From positions 1 to 37,443 of the forward strand of contig JAEUOD010000019.1 in NCBI GenBank assembly GCA_016791065.1: a stretch of 37,443 nucleotides of DNA. The letters run 5' to 3'. Under the pieces are notes generated by a model, which worked only from the letters and a program-made list of their open reading frames with translations, had not been told where the DNA came from and made no database searches. The number at the start of each line of letters is the position of its first letter. Position 1 is the stretch's first letter. Positions 8,243 through 16,056 of this stretch are shown in pieces. The position numbers and the translations under genes were made by a program. The DNA is from Dechloromonas sp. Lineage in GTDB: Bacteria; Pseudomonadota; Gammaproteobacteria; Burkholderiales; Rhodocyclaceae.

Positions 8243-9403
8243 ATGAACAATCTGCCGCCCCCCGCTCCCGAGGCGCTGGCGCACAGCCAGCGCCTGCACC
8301 GGGCCATTGCCGACGCCATCGCCGCCAGTGGTGGCTGGATCTCCTTCGCACGCTGCATGGCCATGTTGCTCTATGCTCCCGGGCTCGGTTACTACGCGGC
8401 AGGTGCCCGCAAGTTTGGCGCTGCCGGCGATTTCGTCACGGCCCCGGAAATGAGCGGCTTGTTCGGGGGCGCCCTGGCGCGCCAGGTGGCGCAGGTCATG
8501 GCGCTCTCCAGCCAGATCATCCTCGAGGTTGGCGCCGGGTCGGGACGTCTGGCCGCTGATCTCCTGCTGGCGCTGGAAGCTGCGCAATCCCTGCCCGAGC
8601 GCTATTTCATCCTCGATCTCTCGGCCGATCTACGCCAGCGCCAGTACGAAACCATCGCAGCCGCGGCACCGCATCTGGTTGCGCGTGTCGAATGGCTGGA
8701 CACCCTGCCCGAGCATTTTTCCGGCGCGGTGGTGGCGAACGAACTGCTCGATGCGATGCCAGCCGAGATCGTCGCCTGGCGTGAAGACGGCATTTTCGAG
8801 CGCGGTGTCGGACTCGATGCAAACGCTGGTTTCACCTGGGTCGAGCGTCCGGCCAGCGGTGCCTTGCAGGCAGCCGCGACGGAAATCGGCGAGCAGTGCC
8901 AGTTGCCTCCTGGCTTCGAAAGCGAGATCAGCCTGGCCAGCCGGGCCTGGACGGCGGAATGGGGGCACCGTCTGGTGCGGGGAGCCCTGCTCCTGATCGA
9001 CTACGGTTTTCCTCGTCGCGAGTTCTACCATCAGCAGCGCGGGCGCGGCACGCTGATGTGCCACTACCGCCACCATGCCCATCCCGATCCCTTCTACCTG
9101 CCCGGCCTGCAGGACGTGACGGTGCATGTCGATTTCACGGCCATCATCGCCGCCGGCCATGGCGCCGGCCTTGACCTGCTCGGCTATACCAGCCAGGGGC
9201 AGTTCCTGCTCAACTGCGGAATTCTCGACCTGCTCGCGGAAATTCCCGGCGACACGCCCGATTACATCCGCGCCGCAGGTGCCGTGAACAAGCTATTGAT
9301 GCCGCACGAGATGGGAGAATTGTTCAAGATCATCGCGCTCGGGCGCGATATCGGCGGGGAATTGCACGGTTTCGCCAGCGGTGATCAGAGCCACCGGCTC
9401 TGA
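8243..9403 (+). CDS. SAM-dependent methyltransferase, MidA/NDUFAF7 (DUF185) family
   Basis: A 386-residue class I methyltransferase. The N-terminal part has the family hallmark MLLYAPGLGYYAAGARKFG and GDFVTAPEMSGLFG. The SAM-binding motif I is ILEVGAGSGRLAADLL, and VANELLDAMPAEIV is another DUF185 signature. The human relative NDUFAF7 methylates an arginine of a complex I subunit; the bacterial target is not known. I chose the ATG at 8243 because GAGG lies five bases upstream and homologous proteins begin near this point. An in-frame TTG at 8201 would add 14 residues that look non-native. The gene abuts the stop of the convergent gene at 9404. Confidence 0.9.
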   Translation: MNNLPPPAPEALAHSQRLHRAIADAIAASGGWISFARCMAMLLYAPGLGYYAAGARKFGAAGDFVTAPEMSGLFGGALARQVAQVMALSSQIILEVGAGSGRLAADLLLALEAAQSLPERYFILDLSADLRQRQYETIAAAAPHLVARVEWLDTLPEHFSGAVVANELLDAMPAEIVAWREDGIFERGVGLDANAGFTWVERPASGALQAAATEIGEQCQLPPGFESEISLASRAWTAEWGHRLVRGALLLIDYGFPRREFYHQQRGRGTLMCHYRHHAHPDPFYLPGLQDVTVHVDFTAIIAAGHGAGLDLLGYTSQGQFLLNCGILDLLAEIPGDTPDYIRAAGAVNKLLMPHEMGELFKIIALGRDIGGELHGFASGDQSHRL

Positions 9404-9406
9404 TCA
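9382..9406. terminator. Perfect hairpin over the stop codons of two convergent genes
   Basis: An 11-bp perfect inverted repeat (TGATCAGAGCC, 9382-9392; GGCTCTGATCA, 9396-9406) flanks an ACC loop. The methyltransferase TGA (9401-9403) and the opposing gene's TGA (9404-9406) both lie in the right arm. No T-tract follows on either strand, so termination strength is unclear. Confidence 0.5.
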
Positions 9407-10363
9407 GGTGCGCTTGGCCAGTTCGCGAAAACGGCTGGGCTGGCCAAGCACCAGGCGGCCGAATTCGTCGAGCAACAGCTGGTCGATGCTGGTCGGGACG
9501 ATGTGGTAGATGACGCTGCCCAGTCGTTCGAGGTTGCGCGTTTCAAGAGTCAGCATGCCTTTGGCAAAATCGGCCCGCCAGCGTGCGCTGACGCTGAGTT
9601 CGCTGCTTACCTGAAATTCGGCGCTTTCGACATAGCTGCGCTCATTCTTGAATTCCTTGCAGGTAAACGGCAGACCGAATTCGAAGAGCATGGCACGGAA
9701 ACGTTCGACGGCCGGACCATCGCGCTCAATCGGCGGCAAGGCAGCACCGACCAGGCGATAAGAGAAGCTGACCAGTTCGACCAGGGCGCCGGCGCTCTGA
9801 CTCTGTGTGCGGTAATCGGCAAAACCTTCCTGCCAGCTCAAGGCGCTGAGCGTGTACTTTTCCAGCAAGGGGTAGTCACGCGGAATGGCCGGCTTGACGA
9901 TGTTTACCTGCTGGACGAACTCATGCAGGAAAAAGAAGGCATGCTTCAGGGCTCGGTCGATCGCCTCGTTGGTGGCGGTGCGTTCTGCCAGGGCAGAGTG
10001 TTCTTCACGCCGGCGGATTTCGGCCTGGCGCCGCAACTGATCGAGCAGTCCGCCGGTTTCCACGGGCCGTTCGGGCGGTACCTCCGGCGCGCTTGCCTGG
10101 CTTTTGAGCGGGCGCGGAGTGGCACCGGAGGCGGCGATTTCCGGGAAGACCAGCGAGGCATCGCTCATGCCGGCTCCCGACTGCACGCTGAGTTCCCGCT
10201 GCGCCCGACGCTCCGCCGCATCCAGGTCGAAGGCCTCGATATCGGCCAGCAGTGACGCTTCCAGGGCCTCGATGTCGTCGATCAGGCTGGTTTTGCGTTC
10301 CCGCTTGGCGCGAATCGCTTCCTGAATGCTGGACGTCTTGTCGGAATTTTCGGGGTTGCTCAT
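9404..10363 (-). CDS. Uncharacterised soluble protein with helical N-terminus
   Basis: A 319-residue protein that I cannot assign to a named family. Residues 1-65 are charged and likely helical (IQEAIRAKRERKTSLIDDIEALEASLLADIEAFDLDAAERR is split by no proline). About 66-105 is rich in Pro, Ala and Ser and looks like a linker. Residues about 105-150 form a second charged helix. From about 150 on there is a globular domain with KHAFFFLHEFVQQVNIVKP, SYRLVGAALPPIER and FGLPFTCKEFKNERSYVE. No signal peptide, membrane segment or catalytic motif is seen. It is divergent from the YjfB-like gene and convergent with the methyltransferase, so neighbours do not reveal its job. Confidence 0.75.
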   Translation of the reverse strand: MSNPENSDKTSSIQEAIRAKRERKTSLIDDIEALEASLLADIEAFDLDAAERRAQRELSVQSGAGMSDASLVFPEIAASGATPRPLKSQASAPEVPPERPVETGGLLDQLRRQAEIRRREEHSALAERTATNEAIDRALKHAFFFLHEFVQQVNIVKPAIPRDYPLLEKYTLSALSWQEGFADYRTQSQSAGALVELVSFSYRLVGAALPPIERDGPAVERFRAMLFEFGLPFTCKEFKNERSYVESAEFQVSSELSVSARWRADFAKGMLTLETRNLERLGSVIYHIVPTSIDQLLLDEFGRLVLGQPSRFRELAKRT

Positions 10364-10426
10364 TGTGTTTTCGAAAGAGGCAACTACACTGAACTAATAG
10401 TGTGTCCAAACCGGAGTGATTGCAAG

Positions 10427-10618
10427 ATGGATGTTTCCTCGATCGGCAGTGCGAGCACTGCGCTCAGCCAGGCCCAGACCGGCGATGCCGTGGCTACCTT
10501 GGTCATGAAGAAAGCAATGGACATTCAGGCACAGAGCGCCTTGCAGTTGCTGCAGGCCCTGCCGCAGGTGGCGAGCAATCCCCCCAACCTGGGCAACAGC
10601 ATCGACGTCAAGGCCTGA
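10427..10618 (+). CDS. YjfB-like putative motility protein
   Basis: A 63-residue protein resembling the YjfB family of small putative motility proteins: MDVSSIGSASTALSQAQTGDAV, then VMKKAMDIQAQSALQLLQALPQ and a disordered tail ending in IDVKA. The name comes from genomic association with flagellar genes; no biochemical role is established. I chose the ATG at 10427, preceded by GGAG at 10413-10416. A GTG at 10400 in the same frame would add nine residues unlike the family. The 3' end overlaps the convergent hydrolase gene by 11 bases. Confidence 0.78.
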   Translation: MDVSSIGSASTALSQAQTGDAVATLVMKKAMDIQAQSALQLLQALPQVASNPPNLGNSIDVKA

Positions 10619-11414
10619 TTTCTTCCAGCCAGTCGCGCAACATGGCCGCTACCAGCGGCCATTCTTTTTCGTGGGTCACGGCATGACCCATGCCGCGGAA
10701 GATATGTACCGGCAGGCCGTAGGTATGCCCGGTCGACTGTACCAGGAAGGCCGGCACCAGCACATCGTGCTCGGCCCCGAGAATGAGCATTGGTGGACGG
10801 TGCATGGCGTGCAAGTTGGGCAGGCTGAACATCGACATGTCCCAGATTGCACGGTGCGATTCGGCCTGCATCCGGCTCATCCAGACGGCCAGCATGGCTT
10901 CGTCGACCTCCCCGGCGAAGAGGGCCTCGCGCAGCGTGTTGGTGTCGGTGTAGTCGCCGGCCATGATCCGGTTGATCTCGGCGAAAAGCTGCGGTTTCTG
11001 GAACATCAGGTGAAACTGCGAGGCAATCAGGCCTTGTGGCGGCACCGAACAGAGCAGCGCGGCGCCGGGCGTCTCGTGGCGTTCGAGGAACTTCTGGACG
11101 ATGAAACCGCCCATCGAATGGCCGACCAATACCGGTGTTTCGCCGAGCCAGTCGATGATGGTTCCGACATCGTCGACATAGTCGGCGATCGAGTGCCACT
11201 CCATCTGTTCATGTCCCTGGCTGCCGCCATGGCCGCGCAGCGATACCGCGTAGCAGGGGAAGCCGGCGTCGGCGAGGAAGGGCATGAAGGTTTCTGTCCA
11301 CATCCAGGCGCCGGCGAAGGCGCCGTGGATGAAGAGGACAGGGGGACGGGAGGATTTTTTGGCGGGAAGGCAGGAATAGACTTCGAGGCCTTCGACGATC
11401 TGGTTTTTTATCAT
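10608..11414 (-). CDS. Alpha/beta-fold hydrolase
   Basis: A 268-residue alpha/beta hydrolase. The oxyanion region is VLFIHGAFAGAW (26-37), the nucleophile is S100 in GHSMGG, the acid is probably D217 (LILGAEHDVLVP), and the base is H244 (FRGMGHAV). The triad order and spacing fit lipases, esterases and lactonases; the substrate cannot be told. No signal peptide is visible, so it should be cytoplasmic. I chose the ATG at 11414 (MIKNQIVEGLEVYS); an upstream in-frame start at 11468 would add 18 residues of doubtful coding character. The gene ends inside the 3' end of the YjfB-like gene. Confidence 0.88.
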   Translation of the reverse strand: MIKNQIVEGLEVYSCLPAKKSSRPPVLFIHGAFAGAWMWTETFMPFLADAGFPCYAVSLRGHGGSQGHEQMEWHSIADYVDDVGTIIDWLGETPVLVGHSMGGFIVQKFLERHETPGAALLCSVPPQGLIASQFHLMFQKPQLFAEINRIMAGDYTDTNTLREALFAGEVDEAMLAVWMSRMQAESHRAIWDMSMFSLPNLHAMHRPPMLILGAEHDVLVPAFLVQSTGHTYGLPVHIFRGMGHAVTHEKEWPLVAAMLRDWLEEIRP

Positions 11415-11476
11415 GGCGGTCCGATGGGGCAAGCCGTGATTAAATGCGACTTTCCCTCCGCAGCGCAAGGCAAATG

Positions 11477-11674
11477 ATGTTGAAGTGGATACTGACGCTG
11501 GTCATCGCCATTTTCCTGCTCGGCATCGTCACGCCCCATCTGGCACGCTTCATTCGCTTCGGCAAGCTGCCCGGCGATCTTGCCTTCCGCTTTCGCGGCA
11601 AGGCCTATGCCTTTCCCTTCGCTTCGGTGATCCTCTTCTCAGTGCTGCTCTGGCTCGTCTCGCGGATCATTTAG
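11477..11674 (+). CDS. Small membrane protein, DUF2905 family
   Basis: A 65-residue protein with two hydrophobic segments (about 4-18 and 48-63) around a polar loop, IRFGKLPGDLAFRFRGK, which is typical of DUF2905. It is likely an inner-membrane hairpin protein; its function is unknown. Two ATGs sit side by side (11474 and 11477). AAGG at 11467-11470 is six bases before the second, so I use 11477. The last 36 bases overlap the end of cca on the other strand. Confidence 0.85.
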   Translation: MLKWILTLVIAIFLLGIVTPHLARFIRFGKLPGDLAFRFRGKAYAFPFASVILFSVLLWLVSRII

Positions 11675-12877
11675 CGCCGTTTTCACGGCAGCGACCCGGG
11701 CCATATGGATGCGGCCCGGAATCTGTGCCTTGTCACTGCAGGCCAGGGCTATCTTGCCGCCATCAACCGCTTCCACCGCCGCCAGGGCGGTAAGCAGGCG
11801 CTGCGGACTGTCGTAGGGGCGATCCTCCCAGCCCAGGCGGCCGGTGTAGTCGCTGTGGCAGGCGGCCAGCAGTTGCCGGAAGCGTTCCGGACGGCGCAGG
11901 GCGTCGGTCTTCTCGAACAGCGTGACGATGGTCGCCGGCCGGAGGTCGGCGGCGCGGTGGACGTTGCCATGGAAGCGCGCGGTGAGCAGCGCGAGATCGC
12001 GGCAGTCATTCGGTACGCGCAGGCGTTTGGCCAATTGCTCGACCAGCCGAACGCTACGCTCCTCGTGGCCGATGTGGCGGGGCAGGATATCGGCTGGCGT
12101 CAGGGCCTTGCCGAGATCGTGGGTCAAGGCGGCGAAGCGGACCGGCAGGTCGTAGCCGCGGCGGGCCGCCTGGTCGATCACCATCAGGGTGTGGATGCCG
12201 GTATCGATTTCCGGGTGATAGTCGGCGCGCTGCGGCACCCCGAACAGGGCCTCGACTTCCGGCAGCAGGCGGGCCAGGGCGCCGCATTCGCGCAACACCT
12301 CGATCATCCGCGACGGCTTGTCCTCGGCCAGGCCCTTGGCGAGTTCCTGCCAGACGCGTTCGGCGACCAGATGATCGACTTCGCCACTATTCACCATGCC
12401 ACGCATCAGGGCCAGCGTTTCGGGGGCAACCGAGAAATCGGCAAAACGGGCGGCAAAGCGAGCCAAGCGCAGGATGCGCACCGGGTCTTCGGCAAAGGCC
12501 GGGCCGACGTGACGCAGGATTTTTGCCTGCAGGTCGGCTTGGCCGCCGAAGGGATCGACCAAAAGGCCATCATCTGTCCTGGCCATCGCGTTGATGGTCA
12601 GGTCGCGGCGGGCGAGATCCTCTTCCAGCGTGACCTCAGGGGCGGTATGGAAGGTGAAGCCGTGATAGCCGTGGCCGCTCTTGCGTTCGGTGCGGGCCAG
12701 GGCGTATTCCTCCTGCGTCCGCGGATGCAGGAAGACCGGAAAATCCTTTCCCACCGGCCGGAAGCCCTGGGCCAACATGGCTTCCGGGGTGGCGCCGACG
12801 ACCACGTAGTCGCGGTCGAAGTTGGGGCGCCCGAGCAGTTCGTCGCGGACGGCGCCGCCGACGACGTAGATCTGCAT
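11639..12877 (-). CDS. cca: Multifunctional CCA tRNA nucleotidyltransferase with HD domain
   Basis: A 412-residue class II CCA-adding enzyme that builds or repairs the 3' CCA of tRNAs without a template. The start is MQIYVVGGAVRDELLG; the catalytic aspartates are D21 and D23 (FDRDYVVVG), and RRDLTINAMA (90-99) is the next signature. A C-terminal HD phosphohydrolase domain (H253, D254 in ALTHDLGKA) makes it the long, multifunctional gammaproteobacterial/betaproteobacterial type, with phosphatase and 2',3'-cyclic phosphodiesterase activities in E. coli. It lies 15 bases downstream of the NDUFA9-like gene, so the two are likely co-transcribed. Confidence 0.95.
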   Translation of the reverse strand: MQIYVVGGAVRDELLGRPNFDRDYVVVGATPEAMLAQGFRPVGKDFPVFLHPRTQEEYALARTERKSGHGYHGFTFHTAPEVTLEEDLARRDLTINAMARTDDGLLVDPFGGQADLQAKILRHVGPAFAEDPVRILRLARFAARFADFSVAPETLALMRGMVNSGEVDHLVAERVWQELAKGLAEDKPSRMIEVLRECGALARLLPEVEALFGVPQRADYHPEIDTGIHTLMVIDQAARRGYDLPVRFAALTHDLGKALTPADILPRHIGHEERSVRLVEQLAKRLRVPNDCRDLALLTARFHGNVHRAADLRPATIVTLFEKTDALRRPERFRQLLAACHSDYTGRLGWEDRPYDSPQRLLTALAAVEAVDGGKIALACSDKAQIPGRIHMARVAAVKTALNDPRDEPEQH

Positions 12878-12892
12878 CGGGCTAATCGCTAA

Positions 12893-13855
12893 TCAACGGC
12901 CGGCGCGGAAGCGGAAGCTGTCGAGCTTGCCCTTCGGCGTGTTGCGGGCGACGTAGGTCGGCGCAATGGCTTCGAGTGCGGTCGGCTGCCAGTTGGCCGG
13001 CGGGTTGCAACCGCCGTCGCAGACGCTGTCCACCTGCATCGAACGCAGGTTGTCCGGCGACATCAGCGGCTTCGGCGCCAGCCACATCAGGCCGGCCTGC
13101 AGGTAGGCCCAGCCTTCGGAGAGAGCGATGATCTTTGCCGTGCTGCCGGTCAGTCTGGCGGTGTATTCGACCAGTTCACGCAAGGTGTAGACGGTCGGGC
13201 CGACCAGGTCGTAGGCCTGGCCGAAAGTATTCACATCGCTCAGGCTGTCGACGAAGGCGTCGGCGACGTCGGCCGCCCAGACCGGCTGGAAGCGGGCATG
13301 GCCGAAGCCGAGCGGGAAGATCGGGGCCTTCTTGAGGACGCTGGCGAAGGTGCTGAGGAAAGAATCGCCGAGACCGAAGATGACCGAGGGGCGGAAGATG
13401 GTGACATCGAGGTCGCCCTTGGCGGCAAGCACGACGGCTTCGCCGTCGCCCTTGGAGGCGAGGTATTCGGACGGGGCCTTGGGGTCGGCCTTGAGGGCGC
13501 TCATGTGCACCAGGCGGCGAATGCCGGTGGCCTTGCAGGCAGCGACGATCTTCTTCGGCAGTTCGACGTGGGCTTCGGCGAAGTCGCGGCTGTAAGGGAA
13601 CTGCACGTCGCGGCTGTGCAGGATGCCGACCAGGTTGATCACGGCATCGTGACCGCGCATCAGTTCAGTCAGGGTTTCCTGGCAGTTGATGTCGGTTTCC
13701 GGCATTTCGACGCCAGGCTGCATGATCAGGGCCTTGGTGCGTTCGCGGCGGCGGGTCGGCACGGTGACCTCGATGCCGCGCTGCGACAGGCGATTGACGA
13801 TGTAGGTACCGATGTAACCGCTACCCCCCAGCAGCAAGACCTTCTTGATATCCAT
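12893..13855 (-). CDS. Atypical short-chain reductase, complex I NDUFA9-like family
   Basis: A 320-residue NAD(P)-binding Rossmann protein. The glycine-rich motif is LLLGGSGYIGTYIV (8-21), with VINLVGIL and HMSALKAD further on. It belongs to the atypical SDR group that includes the complex I accessory subunit NDUFA9 and NAD-dependent epimerase-like proteins. The usual SDR catalytic Tyr-x-x-x-Lys is reduced to a YLASKGDGEAVV segment, which keeps a Tyr and a Lys in related spacing. The substrate is unknown; a role in quinone or lipid metabolism is possible. Together with cca it forms a two-gene unit. Confidence 0.85.
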   Translation of the reverse strand: MDIKKVLLLGGSGYIGTYIVNRLSQRGIEVTVPTRRRERTKALIMQPGVEMPETDINCQETLTELMRGHDAVINLVGILHSRDVQFPYSRDFAEAHVELPKKIVAACKATGIRRLVHMSALKADPKAPSEYLASKGDGEAVVLAAKGDLDVTIFRPSVIFGLGDSFLSTFASVLKKAPIFPLGFGHARFQPVWAADVADAFVDSLSDVNTFGQAYDLVGPTVYTLRELVEYTARLTGSTAKIIALSEGWAYLQAGLMWLAPKPLMSPDNLRSMQVDSVCDGGCNPPANWQPTALEAIAPTYVARNTPKGKLDSFRFRAGR

Positions 13856-13940
13856 CTCGAACCCCGGAAACTTGTTTCGTAAAACCCGGATTTTAAGGCA
13901 ATTAGGCGCTTTTCGGGCGCCCTTGTCGTGCCTGCCTTGC

Positions 13941-16052
13941 CTACGTGGTGGTCCGGGGCGTCAAGGCGCGGGCCGCTGCTGTTTCGAATAGCGATTCGAC
14001 CCGGCAGATGCGGGCGCTGCCGTCGCGTAACATGCCCTCCAGTCGGGCAGGGTGTACGGCCAGGGCAAGCTCATGTGCCGGATTGCAGAGCAAGGCGCGC
14101 TGGCTGATCGGGCTGAACTGGCAAAGCATGAGGGGTGGGTTGGCCGTCTCGTCGACAGTGATGTCCAGCCAGTCGCCGGGCTTGAGCGGAAGCGGCCGCG
14201 ACGGGGGCGGACGATAGCCGGCGAAATCGAGGCTGCGCAGGCACCGTACGCCGGAGCTCACCTCGCCGTCGCTGGGCCTGTCGTCGCCGCGCTGGAGGTT
14301 GTCGACAGCGAGGGACGGTTTGGTCTCCGGGGGCGTGGCGTTGGCAGGCGCCGGCCGCATGGCCCGGGTTTGCAGCGCGAAACAGGCGTCGAGGAAGTCT
14401 TCCTGGGCAGCGGCATCGAGGCCGATGCGCTCCATGCCAGCCTTGAGCTGCTTGAGGATTTCCGGCAGGCGCCGGGCGAGATTGGCGCGACCTTCGGGGT
14501 CGGCCTTGGGCTGGAAGGTCCAGAGCAATTCCCTGACTGCATCGAGATTGGCTTCCCAAGCCCCACCTTGCGGGCCCTGTTCCAGCCACAGAATATGCAG
14601 GAGCCGGCGCCAGGATTGGTCGAGGAAGCTGCGGACCGCCACAGGCAGATCGGGAGCGATCAGCGGATCGAGCCGCGCCCGGGTTGCTGCAACGGCCTGG
14701 TCGCGCCGGTCGAGTTGCGCCAGCAGTGGCAAATAGTCATCGCTGCCACGGATGATTCTGGCCCGGTGCTCTGCGCCGGCAGCTTCCACCGCCTCGCAGG
14801 CGCGCACGAAAACGAAGGGGTCGCCCGCGAAAGCGGTGCGTAGCTCGGCGGCGATCGCGGCTAGTCGAACACAGAGCGGGTGCTGCGGCGGAACGTCTTG
14901 CGGCAGGCCGCGCATAGCCTCGCCCATGTTGTCGAGTACGCGGCGGGCGGGGTGGGCCGGATCGGTGAAAAAGACCGGATCCTGCATCGCGACCTTGAGT
15001 AGCGTGATCTGCAGACTGGCGATGATGCTTTTCAGTGCATCCGGCCAGGCCGGATCGGCGAGGATGGTGTCGAAGATCAGGGCCAGGGTATCGACCACCA
15101 CGGCTTCCGGCGCATGCGCCGGTAAGCCGAGTGCATCCGCGTCGAGGCGGGGCCGAATTGCTTCAGGCTGCGCGGTTTCACCGGCGAACAAGCCCGGAAT
15201 CAGGCTTTCCAGGCTGTTCGAGCGGGCCGGTTCGAAGGTGGGTGGCGGTTGCCGGTCGATCTCGTCGAGCCGCTGCAGCAGGCGTTCGGTGACGGCCTGA
15301 TTGAGCAGAACGGCGGCCGAACCTGCCGGGTTGCTGGCAGGGGCGCCTGATCCGGCCAATGCGGCTGCGGCTGGTGGGGCCGCCGGCACCTGGGCCGCCA
15401 GCGACTGTTGCAGCGCCAGCAGCAGATTGCCGGCAGGTGGCACGGCGGTGGCCTCGGGCGGCGTCTTGCGGCTGCTTTCCTGAGCGGTGACGATGCTTGG
15501 CTGCGCCGCATCGACGCCGGATTTGTCGAGAAAATCGTTGATCGTCGCGTAAAGCGCCGGCAGATGGGCTAAAAGATGCCCTTCCAGCTTGTCGACGAGA
15601 TCCAGTTTCTTGTCGAGCGCCATGCTGCCGGCGGCTGCGAACATCTCCGCAAAACCCAGGCGGATACCACCGGGGCCAACCGGATTGCTTGCCTTGGGCA
15701 GATCGGGCCGATGCAGCAGCGTGATGAAACGTAGCTGGGTCTTCCACAGATTGCCGGCCGTGCTGTCGAGCAGGCGTGCTGTCAGGTTGTCGAGGCGAAT
15801 CTCCAGTTCGAGCTCGTCATGACCGACCAGGGTGATGCGGGAGGAGGTCAGGCCATCGGCCTGTTCCTCGAAACTGCCGCGCTGCCGGCTTGCTGCGATT
15901 TCGTCGAACCACTCGCCGGCACCTTGCTGGATGGCCTGGAGAGCAGGTGCCGAGAGCGCCCCGCTGGCCGCAAGCAGATTGCCGAGCTGGCTCAGGTAAA
16001 GGCTGCGGCAGTCGCGCAGGGTTTCGTAACGGTCGGGACTGGGTGTCGTCAT
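13941..16052 (-). CDS. DUF1631 family protein
   Basis: A 703-residue protein that I assign to DUF1631, a proteobacterial family of unknown function sometimes mislabelled thymidine phosphorylase. The family-like segments are NPVGPGGIRLGFAEMF near residue 135 and a C-terminal block with LKPGDWLDITV, LMLCQFSPISQRALLCNP and LARLEG/DGSARICRVESLF-type sequence. A long middle part rich in Ala, Pro and Gln (about 190-300) looks disordered. No membrane segment is seen. The start lies 4 bases after the slt stop, so it is read in one unit with the lytic transglycosylase. The functional link between the two is unknown. Confidence 0.82.
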   Translation of the reverse strand: MTTPSPDRYETLRDCRSLYLSQLGNLLAASGALSAPALQAIQQGAGEWFDEIAASRQRGSFEEQADGLTSSRITLVGHDELELEIRLDNLTARLLDSTAGNLWKTQLRFITLLHRPDLPKASNPVGPGGIRLGFAEMFAAAGSMALDKKLDLVDKLEGHLLAHLPALYATINDFLDKSGVDAAQPSIVTAQESSRKTPPEATAVPPAGNLLLALQQSLAAQVPAAPPAAAALAGSGAPASNPAGSAAVLLNQAVTERLLQRLDEIDRQPPPTFEPARSNSLESLIPGLFAGETAQPEAIRPRLDADALGLPAHAPEAVVVDTLALIFDTILADPAWPDALKSIIASLQITLLKVAMQDPVFFTDPAHPARRVLDNMGEAMRGLPQDVPPQHPLCVRLAAIAAELRTAFAGDPFVFVRACEAVEAAGAEHRARIIRGSDDYLPLLAQLDRRDQAVAATRARLDPLIAPDLPVAVRSFLDQSWRRLLHILWLEQGPQGGAWEANLDAVRELLWTFQPKADPEGRANLARRLPEILKQLKAGMERIGLDAAAQEDFLDACFALQTRAMRPAPANATPPETKPSLAVDNLQRGDDRPSDGEVSSGVRCLRSLDFAGYRPPPSRPLPLKPGDWLDITVDETANPPLMLCQFSPISQRALLCNPAHELALAVHPARLEGMLRDGSARICRVESLFETAAARALTPRTTT

Positions 16053-16056
16053 GGAT

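Noticed and set aside
11705..12892. 395-codon plus-strand frame
   Set aside because: It is antisense to cca and has no recognisable motif.
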